NCBI RefSeq assembly: GCF_000340215.1
Contig: NW_006921536.1
Location: 4,433,455-4,497,454, forward strand
Length of the DNA stretch: 64,000 nt
Reading direction: 5' to 3'
Source of the DNA: Pseudocercospora fijiensis CIRAD86
Lineage: Eukaryota > Ascomycota > Dothideomycetes > Mycosphaerellales > Mycosphaerellaceae
The translations under genes were made by a program, and so were the position numbers. The notes below the pieces were generated by a model that worked only from the letters and a program-made list of their open reading frames with translations, was not told where the DNA came from and searched no databases. Below, one piece after another: positions 36,862 to 45,479 of this stretch. How positions within the stretch are numbered: the stretch's first letter is position 1; each line of letters begins with the position of its first letter.

Positions 36862-37753
36862 TCATGTCATGGATTCTTGCTTTCCTTTCCAGAACTCAAA
36901 CTCACTGTGCCACGAGTACTCCATTATCCTCCCACTAATGCTATCTCGAAGAGGAGTCTTCTCTAACCAGCCTCGATAACGTTCATAATCGGACTTCGGC
37001 CTCGTTCGAATTCTCTCGGCTGTGACGGCAAATTGTGCACAACAGGGAGCAGCTACGACTTCTGGGACTTGGTCGCCGGGGAAGAGTTCTTGGAAGACTT
37101 CTTTGTAGAAAGAGCCTGCTCGTGCTTCCTGGGATGAGGCATTGGAAGCTGGTGGCGGGGCTAGTGCTTCGGTCACAGGATGGATTTCGGCGGGACAGCC
37201 TATTGTCCAGACGCAGCGAAGGCTGACGTAGCCTTGAGTTTGGATGTATGGGAGTTGAAGATGCCGAAGGACTTGTAGACCGTCGTAGAGGGGGTCGTCG
37301 TTGTGCCATTGATATCGGCTCGCGTGGGAGAAGATGATGGTGCCGGTTAGTTTTTCGTAGTTGTCGATTATGTAGCTAGGGTTTGTGAGTTTGGAACACG
37401 GTCGGAAGCTGCGCGATTACATACGTCAAGTACACTGAGCTTTCGCGGCCTTTGTTGGATGGCGGTTTGAGGGCAGCGCTAGGGTCGTCAACTACATATA
37501 CCAGCTTCTGCCAGCCTGGAGGCGTAGCTTCAAGCCACGCAGTATTCTCTTTTTTCAAACTTGCTACCACCAGCGTGACTGCTGGCCTGTCGTCTGCATG
37601 TTTGGTAGCCGTCTGCGGATGTGTTTCGGACACGGGGACAGCAGAGTTCCTGATCCTGACGGGTATACTTCCTGAAAAGAGCCAAAAGAGTGCCACGAAG
37701 ATGACAACAGCGGGCCAAATGCGCAGGAAGTTGCGCACATCAATGGAATGCAT
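36862..37753 (-). CDS. DUF3431 family type II membrane protein, 280 aa
   Basis: Two exons on the minus strand: 37,753-37,425 and 37,375-36,862, split by a 49-nt phase-2 intron with a GTATGT donor and TAG acceptor. Residues about 10-28 form one signal-anchor helix. The DUF3431 domain follows: VTLVVASLK at about residue 59, W-L-YVVDDPSA at about 82-92, NKGRESSVYLTYIIDNY across the splice junction, then IIFSHASRYQWHNDD. DUF3431 proteins are fungal, with a glycosyltransferase-like topology and no proven reaction. A Golgi/secretory location is inferred from the anchor. The splice restores the conserved frame exactly, so the model is firm. It is transcribed divergently from the secreted protein gene at 38,619. 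Confidence 0.9.
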
Positions 37754-38618
37754 GCGGCCTGATGAGAGTCAGAATCCATTTGTCCGCCGTCCACTGTAAT
37801 ACGTACGCCGAAAAGAGTGTGGCGCTCAAGTATGTTTACTCTCTGTATTCAATTCCCCCGTCCTTCCTTACTGCTGACGAAGATATTTTGAATTTTATGT
37901 ACAATTGTTTTGATAGCGAATGCAGGAAGGCGGTTCCATCGAGCAATGTTTACGGAGGTTTGTTTTATCCTTGCCATGTTCATGGTCATGGTGGATAGCC
38001 GTTGACCAGGGATGACCAGCAGCGAGGCTACGAGCGTATACCTGTCGAAGGACATGCCTGATGACTTGGATGCCGAGCTGAGCCTCTTTCATGTGTCTTT
38101 CACACATATGCAGTCCAGAATCCTGAGAAGTTGTGTTCAGGTCTGCCGAGCAGAAGGGAGTGAATGAAAACCAAGAGTCGAGCTCTGTGCGCCTATTGGT
38201 CCGGCTGCGGGCGTCGAGCCGAGCCGAGCCGAGCTGCTAGCAAGGGCTGGCTCCCTGCCCTTCACATTCACACTGCAGCGGTCGGAAAGAACATTCGTGT
38301 CGCCCTGAACAGAGCCATACAGGACTGGAGATGTCCACGATGAGTTCGTTTGCAATTAGACGCCGCCATGGGTGTAGACGAGTCACCCTCCTACAAATGT
38401 TCATACTATTCTTGGCCACCGCGTTTTCCGTTACAAGGGTGTCCATGCCTCCGCCACCAGAGCCTCATCTCGATAGCAAGGGTTCAACGCCTTTTATATA
38501 GGAAAATGTCCGCAGCACTTCAGAAACATAATAGATCACATTCAGGGACTTGAGACCATTTCCACTCCACCGCCACAGAAATTCCACCAAGCCTACATTC
38601 GAAGATTCGGCTACCAAG
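37754..38618. promoter_or_regulatory. Divergent intergenic region between the DUF3431 and Kre9-like genes
   Basis: 865 bp shared upstream region. It contains a GAGCC pentanucleotide repeat near 38,215-38,235 and a TATA-like TTTTATATAGG at about 38,492-38,502, some 120 bp before the ATG of the secreted protein. No coding domain is seen. Confidence 0.45.
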
Positions 38619-39029
38619 ATGCAACTCCAACTCCTCTTCCTCAGTACCCTTAGCCTAGTCTCAGCATACACCAAACCGCAAGCAGACCCAACCTGGAACG
38701 CCCTCCGACTCCCCGACGTCACTCACCCGGTCACCAAAGGCAAGCCTTTCACCGTGACCTGGGACGGCACGCCCAAGGAAGTCGACGGCGTCACAGTCTC
38801 TCTCGTCCTCTGTCGAGGAAACTCCAACACTTGCAAAATCGACGACAAAGCTTTGGTGGAAAAGATCCCTGCGTCGGACAAGTCTTGGACATGGAATGTT
38901 CCTTGCGATCTCAAGGCGGGTACAGCCAAGACAGATAGTGGGTACGGAATGTTGGTGATTGTGGACGGGACGGGAGAATTTCAGTATTCGACGCAGTTTA
39001 GTGTGCTGGATAATGCTGAGGGCTGTTAG
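38619..39029 (+). CDS. Small secreted Kre9/Knh1-like (Ser-Thr-rich GPI family N-domain) protein, 136 aa
   Basis: Intronless. The start at 38,619 gives a classic signal peptide (MQLQLLFLSTLSLVSA, cleavage after about residue 16). An in-frame ATG at 38,550 would bury it behind a polar leader and is rejected. The mature part is a single beta-sandwich domain of the Kre9/Knh1 type, with HPVTKGKPFTVTWDGT at about residues 41-56, VSLVLCRG near 70, W-W-VPCDL near 100, and FQYSTQFSVL near the end. Such domains occur in fungal cell-wall and GPI proteins. Here there is no Ser/Thr-rich tail and no GPI signal, so it should be secreted free. Four Cys in the mature chain could form two disulphides. Role in wall assembly or as a host-directed effector is only inferred. 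Confidence 0.85.
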   Translation: MQLQLLFLSTLSLVSAYTKPQADPTWNALRLPDVTHPVTKGKPFTVTWDGTPKEVDGVTVSLVLCRGNSNTCKIDDKALVEKIPASDKSWTWNVPCDLKAGTAKTDSGYGMLVIVDGTGEFQYSTQFSVLDNAEGC

Positions 39030-39278
39030 AAGGCGCTGGAGTATCGAGCGTAGAGGAAGTCTTCGACAGTATTGTAACTCGTTCGGTAAATCAAAAGCCT
39101 GTGAGAGAATGCGTTCCTCCAAGCTTGCAGAAGCTGTCTCAGAGAACAACATACTGATTTCGAAGATGATGTTAACTCTTGCAAGGAATGATTTCCAAAG
39201 AGGCATCAAGATGAGGAGGGTGCACAAGTTTCCGCAGGCCTTGAGCGGCGAGTAACCAACCACCAAACCACCAAGCCC

Positions 39279-39907
39279 TTACTCTCTCTGATGAGCATCA
39301 ACAATAAACTCCACAGCCTTATCCCAAGCCTGTCTTCGATCTTCTGCATCAATAAAAGCTTGCGGCACTGTTTGTTAGAGATGTCAGCACATCTCTGAAA
39401 TTCTCCGGATCAGCGTTCCAGAGCCTTTCGGCGTTGGTGATACACCATTCCACAACATCCTCTGCGTCCTCATGCGCAGCAGGAAATTCGTAAACTGGCG
39501 CGTGACGGTCCTCGGCAGACGGATATGACTACGGAATTCGTGCAGTTGGGAGAGAGTGTGACAAAACCAGGCGTTTATTTCTGCGATTCCGGATATGAAA
39601 GCTCCGCCGTGGAAGTCGATGTAGAGAGGAAAAGAGTGTTTGGTTTGAGATGATTTGGGGGGTATGTGAAGATTAGAGCTCGCACGGTTTGACCAGGTCT
39701 TCTTGTAGGGATCCAGAGGACTTCGTAGGCATTGCTGAATGTGTAAGGGAGGACTTTTAGGGGGATTGCGAGGCAGTTTAGGAGTTGGAGGGGAAGGAGA
39801 CGCCAGCGGATGTGGAAGGGGATGTTGTTGGAAAGGTTGAAGGCGACTAGAAGGGGTTCGAAGGCGAGGACTAGGAAGTGGAGTTTGTTGGATAGGGAAG
39901 TGAACAT
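39279..39907 (-). pseudogene. Alpha/beta-hydrolase (lipase/esterase type) pseudogene with frameshifts and an internal loss
   Basis: Minus strand, not RIP-mutated. From 39,907 an N-terminal membrane-associated segment leads to VRALIFT. The frame then shifts to give YIDFHGGAFISG (oxyanion-hole HGG), shifts again at TNSVVISV, and again at FPAAHEDAEDVVEWC. After NAERLWNADPENF the expected nucleophile elbow (GxSxG) and acid region are missing, and the sequence runs into PQAFIDAEDRRQAWDKAVEF, a typical C-terminal end, stopping at 39,279-39,281. At least three frame changes plus loss of the catalytic Ser region mean it is dead. Sequencing errors could explain a frameshift but not the missing central part, and an unrecognised intron cannot replace it in the space available. 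Confidence 0.8.
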
Positions 39908-40462
39908 TGTGGTTGCGGCATTGAGGTGGTGTTGTCGTTGTTGGGATTCTGTTTGTTGAAGTAGGAATTTTCCAGCTCGGGTTCGCGTTGTGTTTGTCTT
40001 GGGGTTGCACGCAATTGTCTCGTGATGCCTCGCTTTGAGGATTGGCGAGGATGGATCGGGGAAGAGTCGGGTGCGATGGTAGGCCTTCTATACAGGATGC
40101 GAGAGAGCTATCGGTCAATGGAACTGACTCATCGTCTGTACCTCCTCTCGCGAAGAAATAATAACCCTGATTGCGAGTATGTCAGTAGCTTCGAAGACAG
40201 TGGGTGCTTTGATTTGATGCCACGGCTTCATCACGGCCATGAACAGTGATTGTTGGTTTGATATCATATCTGCACACGTAACACACATCGCTCACCACAG
40301 TAAAGCCAGCCTAGCGCCTCGCCCTTCGAATGCAGCCCATATACCCATACCCAGAAGAAGTCGATCGCTGAAATGCCGCTAGAAGTTCAAGTCGGAGCTC
40401 TCTTCATCAAAAGTGGGGAGTTGTGGTTTTCCTCGGTCCGTGATCGAATTATCGCCTGGAGT
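39908..40462. other. Intergenic region, no gene seen
   Basis: Upstream of the hydrolase pseudogene and downstream of ubc1. No domain on either strand. Confidence 0.5.
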
Positions 40463-41242
40463 CTACGCCTCGTTGAAGAGCCGCGCGGTAACGTCCCCGA
40501 TGTACTCCTCCTCAAGCTCGTACTGCTCACCTCCAGCCTTGTCAATCCCAACATACTCGAAAGCAGACACGACTTGATCTACGCCAAAGCCCATCTGCAC
40601 GAATTGATCGATCATGTGCTTGTTGTATCCCTTGTAGGCCTCTCGCCGTCTCTTCTCTTCTGCCTTCTTCGCCTCCTTGTCGTCCATTTTCTTCTTCTCC
40701 TCGGCAGTTGCTTCTTCATGGTCCATGGAGCTGCTTGCTCCGCCCTTGCCACTACCAGGAGGCGGTCTCGGCGCTCCAGCGTGTCTGATGGCCCACTCTC
40801 GCGCAACATGCTTGAACTCCTCGGGCCGCGTAATAAGCATGCGAGCGACTTCAGCATCTTGTGGGTCTTTCGGTTCAGGACTACTCAAGAGGCTTTGGAG
40901 CGAGATTAGTGCGCTCTTCAGCGTTAGGACTGGACTCCAGGCAGTGCTCAGCGTGTCGAGGCAGATGGCACCTGTCTGGGAAGAGACATTTGGGTGCCAA
41001 ATCCTTGTGATGAAGCGCATCTCGGGCGGCTTGAAAGGATATTCGCTGGTTATCCGGATGTCGATCTCGTACTTGCCGCCCTCATATGGAGTATCTGGTG
41101 GACCGCGGAAGTGGCCCTTGAAATGCGTAAAGTCGGTGATGTCAGATGAGCCTTGCGGAGATGTGATTCTGATGCCGGACTGCGGGTCTTTGAGGATGTC
41201 GGCAATCTCCTTCTGCAAACGGCGATTCCTGTTGGAAGCCAT
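40463..41242 (-). CDS. ubc1: Ubiquitin-conjugating enzyme E2 with C-terminal UBA domain (Ubc1/UBE2K type), 259 aa
   Basis: Intronless. The UBC fold covers residues about 5-150: PPDTPYEGG, YPFKPPEMRF, the HPN motif at residues 83-85 and the catalytic Cys94 in GAICLD, followed by TAWSP and a conserved SLLSSPEPKDPQD stretch. A charged Lys/Glu linker of about 50 residues leads to a UBA domain at about 212-256 (MIDQFVQMGFG..., ending VTARLFNEA). The E2 plus UBA architecture is specific to the Ubc1/E2-25K class. That class extends Lys48-linked ubiquitin chains, so its product feeds the 26S proteasome. The linker is longer than in yeast Ubc1 (215 aa). It is divergently transcribed from the proteasome ATPase gene rpt2. 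Confidence 0.95.
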   Translation of the reverse strand: MASNRNRRLQKEIADILKDPQSGIRITSPQGSSDITDFTHFKGHFRGPPDTPYEGGKYEIDIRITSEYPFKPPEMRFITRIWHPNVSSQTGAICLDTLSTAWSPVLTLKSALISLQSLLSSPEPKDPQDAEVARMLITRPEEFKHVAREWAIRHAGAPRPPPGSGKGGASSSMDHEEATAEEKKKMDDKEAKKAEEKRRREAYKGYNKHMIDQFVQMGFGVDQVVSAFEYVGIDKAGGEQYELEEEYIGDVTARLFNEA

Positions 41243-41865
41243 GTTGGGGAGACTTGTGATGTGGAAGTCGGGATGGTATGCGTATGCGTATGATGTGGAA
41301 GTAGATGGATTTCTTGGGATTTTGTACTACGTGGTTGCCTCCGCCGAGGCTCAAGCAATCTGTTTGCGTGAGATGTACTTAGAGTCACGGTCACGGATCG
41401 GGAGAGGCTCGCTGGCGGTGCAGATGAGTCGTCTCAGTTGGCGGCTATCGAAGGTGGAAGAAGCGAAGGGTCGAGGCCGTCACGAGACTGAGATTGTCTC
41501 AGGCACACCTTGCTGCCTTGTGAGCCTGCACGTGAATGGCAGTCAAGCTTGTGTGCAGTGTGAACAGTCAAGTTCTTCCACAAATGGCGTGATGGTCGTG
41601 TAAGAGTAGTGGAAGCGTCTCATCAAGGTCGACAGCGGTGCCAGCAGACATCGAGGTCATCGGCGACGGCGGGCCGAAACGCAGCTCCTTCCTGCAGGCA
41701 GCGCGTGCTTCGTCACTCACTCTCCGGAAGGCGCGACACAGCTCCGACCATCATCACTAAACATCCAACACCACCTCCGCCATCGATCTATACAGCACCA
41801 CGCATCACAGCGGCCCTTCAACTACGCATCGAATACTCATCAATCTGATCGAGTTCTGATCGAGC
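41243..41865. promoter_or_regulatory. Divergent promoter region between ubc1 and rpt2
   Basis: 623 bp between two start codons facing apart. No yeast-type proteasome control element GGTGGCAAA was found on either strand, and no strong TATA box is visible. A TC-rich stretch lies near 41,730-41,770 on the rpt2 side. Antisense frames here and over ubc1 are shadows. Confidence 0.55.
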
Positions 41866-43324
41866 ATGGTAAGGCGGAACAAACACCGGCGCACACATGT
41901 TTGATGCCAGCTAACCTTGCCATCAACAGGGTCAGAACCAGTCTGGCCTGGGAGGCGCCGGTGGTCCTCCTGGCGACGACAAGAACAAGAAGGGTGACAA
42001 GAAGGATAAGCCCAAGTACGAGCCGCCGCCACAGCCTACCACTCGTATCGGCCGCAAGAAGAAGAAGCAGGCTGGTCCCAACGCCGCCGCCAAACTCCCC
42101 ACAGTCTATCCGACCGCGCGATGCAAACTGCGATATCTGCGCATGCAGCGAGTACACGATCACTTACTGCTGGAGGAGGAGTTCGTCGAAAATCAGGAGC
42201 GGATAAGAAAGGCGAAAGCGGCAAACGAGAAGCCAGCGGCCTCGGCTGGCGGCGAAGGAGCAGCCGACGACAGGAATGCCGATGAGCGGAGTAGAGTTGA
42301 CGACATGCGAGGCTCGCCGATGGGTGTTGGAAACCTGGAGGAGCTGATTGATGATGACCACGCCATTGTGTCCTCTGCTACTGGCCCAGAATACTATGTC
42401 TCCATCATGAGCTTTGTCGATAAGGATCTCCTCGAGCCCGGCGCGTCAATCCTGCTGCATCACAAGAGCGTATCAGTGGTCGGTGTGCTGACGGACGACG
42501 CCGATCCCGCTGTTTCAGTGATGAAGCTTGATAAGGCGCCAACAGAGTCCTATGCAGATATTGGAGGTTTGGAGACACAGATTCAGGAAGTGCGGGAAGC
42601 TGTCGAGCTGCCACTCTTACATCCTGAACTCTACGAAGAGATGGGTATCAAGCCGCCAAAGGGTGTCATTCTCTACGGTGCTCCTGGTACAGGAAAGACC
42701 CTCCTCGCCAAAGCCGTTGCCAACCAAACATCGGCCACCTTCCTTCGCATTGTTGGATCTGAACTCATTCAAAAATACCTTGGAGATGGTCCACGATTAG
42801 TACGACAGCTCTTCCAGGTTGCCGCTGAGAACGCGCCTTCCATCGTATTCATTGACGAGATCGACGCCATTGGTACCAAGCGATACGAGAGCACGAGTGG
42901 AGGAGAGCGCGAGATCCAGCGGACCATGCTGGAGCTTCTCAACCAGCTTGACGGTTTCGACGACCGTGGAGATGTGAAGGTCATTATGGCCACCAACAAG
43001 ATTGAGACCCTCGACCCTGCCCTTATTCGACCTGGGCGTATTGACCGAAAGATCCTCTTCGAGAACCCCGATCAGAATACCAAGAAGAAGATCTTCACAC
43101 TACACACGAGCAAGATGAACTTGGCAGAGGATGTGGACTTGGACGAGTTCATCACGCAAAAGGATGATCTGAGCGGTGCAGATATCCGTGCCATCTGTTC
43201 AGAAGCAGGTCTATTGGCGCTACGAGAGCGGAGAATGAGAGTCAACATGGCAGACTTCCGATCTGCGCGTGAAAGTGTGCTCAAGACGAAGAGCGAGGGT
43301 GAGCCAGAGGGCTTGTACTTGTAA
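41866..43324 (+). CDS. rpt2: 26S proteasome regulatory particle ATPase subunit 4 (Rpt2), 465 aa
   Basis: Two coding exons: 41,866-41,868 (the ATG alone) and 41,930-43,324. The 61-nt intron has a GTAAGG donor, a GCTAAC branch site and an ACAG acceptor. Splicing gives MGQNQSG, the N-myristoylation-type start (Gly2) typical of Rpt2. Then come a Lys-rich tail with [12 protein letters not shown], a coiled coil, the OB domain and the AAA+ module: Walker A GAPGTGKT at 251-258, Walker B FIDEID at 308-313, and a second region of homology with RPGRIDRK. The C-terminus GLYL fits the HbYX-type tail that opens the 20S gate. Slightly longer than animal Rpt2 (440 aa) owing to a Gly/Ala-rich insertion near residue 100. 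It is part of the base of the 19S particle, in nucleus and cytosol. Confidence 0.96.
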
Positions 43325-44482
43325 GAGCTGGACATATGAAGGAGAGCGGAGAACGAATGCATAGCACGGCGCTCGCTCGCTGGCTTTCAGTGAGCATTGT
43401 ATTACCACAGTAGCTAATGTGCCTGCCTCGTGAGCCGGCCTGAAGCCAATAGAGATCATGCAAATTACTTCAATAAGGCGCGTCGTTTTCTGTCTGATAT
43501 GCTTGCCTGCAAATGGCGATACTATGACCCAACTCAATGCCATCTGCAGGACTTTGCTATCGCCTTTGCCTCACATGGGCGTACAGAACCCACATCCAGT
43601 ATTCGCCAAAATCGACTAGTACAGCTTTTCGGCGATGCGCGTTGTTCGCAGCAGCATTTGTCGTAGTATTTGGTGCTGTCAGGGCATTGTCATCGCAATC
43701 TCCACGTCTTAATTAACTTGGTTGCTGTGGGACTCAGATGAAAGGCTTGTGCGATTACGAGTCTTAGATAGGAGGCAAGGAGGATGAGGGGCGATCCTCC
43801 GTTCCGAGGTGGAGCAGGTGTTGTGGCTGAATGTGAGATACCCAGTGCCCCCAACATTCGAGGATTGATGTCCTTTTGGTTGTTTGATGTGAATTTGGGC
43901 CTTCGCAGGTTCGGGACAATTAGGAGAATGAGAGCTAAGTCCTAACATTCATTTACTCTAGTTCTGTACTACACATCTTGAAGCTTGGCTGATAGCGAGG
44001 CAGTCATCGACTCATGTTGGTGTCCCAATCGCCTACTGTGAGTCGCTAGTCGCAAGAGATATAATCCCAGGCTTCCAGTATGGGAGTAAATCATTGGTTT
44101 TTCGGCTTGGTGGGCTCTTGAGTCTGCCGAGACTCTCTCAGTCGCCAGTTGGAAATGCAGTTGGGTCGGGGGAGGATGCTTAGTGCAGTCTGTTGATGAG
44201 AATAAAGCCGTTACTGATGGACCTTAACTGGCGATAGTCCCCCAGGTGATACGCACGCGGTGGCTAGATATGCAGATCTTCTTTTGCAATTGTTGTAAGT
44301 GGGCCATGGCTCCGTTCTTCGACTATTGGCGTCGATGAGCTGTTAGCCATGTAGCAGGCCTAAAGGATCCGACGAGAGACAGCAGTGCAAGTAGGTCATG
44401 ATATTCTGGCCCATTTTTCCAATGACCTGGTTTCCACTTTCCTCGTTGCTCGTAATCGTCTTTATCGTGATTTTGTGTTCTC
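43325..44482. other. Intergenic region, no gene seen (1.16 kb)
   Basis: Between the convergent 3' ends of rpt2 and the Hot13-like gene. Only short frames without domain features. No RNA gene recognised. Confidence 0.5.
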
Positions 44483-44898
44483 TCAGCCGAGTCGGGCAGC
44501 GTCACCCTCATCATCCCATATGGACATCTCCTTGATCGCCTTCATGCGCTCATCCCTAAGCATGCGTGCATCCTTCCGCACATCTTCACCCTCCACCTCC
44601 AGACGCGCCTTTGGCTCTTTGGCCTCAATAACGTAATGGTTGTCGCAGTGGGGACAGTACTCATCACTGTCTTCATACTCGTTCATGTCCTTTCGAAAGC
44701 ACTTCTTGCACTTCTTGCAGGCGAAGGTCATCTCCATGGCCTGCTTGAGTTGGTGTGTCTGGGTCTCCGCATGGCACTCTGCACAATCGAACCACTGCTT
44801 GCAGCAGGGTGATCGAATCGAGACTTGAGCATTGAGGATATGTTTGCTGAGTACACGTGAGCATGTGATCCTTGGCATACGGTGATTACCTACCACAT
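44483..44898 (-). CDS. hot13: CHY zinc-finger protein, Hot13-like, 122 aa
   Basis: Minus strand, two coding exons: 44,898-44,894 (five nt, ATGTG) and 44,846-44,483. The 47-nt intron has a GTAGGT donor and CAG acceptor. The splice completes the Cys codon of MCKHILNAQVSIRSPCCKQW, so the zinc-binding Cys/His set is whole only in the spliced form. Further ligands are in FDCAECHAE, ACKKCKKCF and YCPHCDNHY. Length matches yeast Hot13 (about 116 aa), an intermembrane-space protein that keeps the Mia40/Erv1 thiol relay active by zinc chelation. Mitochondrial location is inferred from homology. An unspliced upstream frame of 165 codons starts with a chance hydrophobic leader and is not preferred. It is divergent from the 5-phosphatase gene. 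Confidence 0.85.
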
Positions 44899-45479
44899 GG
44901 TGTCTGCAGGTGTGTTGAGCAGTACGGCACGCGATCTGTAGTGGTGAAGTGAGGAAGACAAGCGCGAGAAGCTGAAACACGGGATCGCGTGGGCGTCCAG
45001 GGTCTCCGCCGAAACTCTCGTTTCACTTTCGGCGTGACAGGGATCAGCAGGCGGAGGCGGATCGCGTCGTTCCCTTTCACTAGTACTGAATCAAAGTGCT
45101 GGTAGCAACATGAGCAGTGGGCCTGAAGAATCATTGTCACAAGCATCCGCCCGCGCCCAACGAGACACGAATCCGGAGTACAATATTTATTTCTTTTCCA
45201 CCCCTTGCCAAATTCGCAGCCTCTCCAAAACAACCAAGGATCTCGAGAGAAGCAGGCTGCCAGGGATTGCGCGGAACGGACAATGGCCTGACTTGGCCGA
45301 GTGCTGGCATGAAGTCCAACTTTTGCGAGCTGACCGAATCCGCTGATTGACAAACAAACATCGCAAGAGCTGTGTTGAGGGCGATTTCATGGAAGACATA
45401 GCGGAGGCGGAGCCGGCTGTCAGCGAGATTCGCAACAAGCAGCCCCAACACTTCACACTCGAGGCTGGAGAACACGGCC
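44899..45479. promoter_or_regulatory. Divergent promoter region between hot13 and the 5-phosphatase gene
   Basis: 581 bp with no supported gene. Several short overlapping frames (for example 45,110-45,346) have no domain. It probably includes leaders of both transcripts. Confidence 0.5.

Noticed and set aside
40677..41603. 308-codon plus-strand open frame
   Set aside because: Lies antisense over ubc1, has no domain and is explained by the codon bias of the real gene.
41243..41865. PACE/Rpn4-type control element upstream of rpt2
   Set aside because: The GGTGGCAAA sequence and its complement were not found in the interval.
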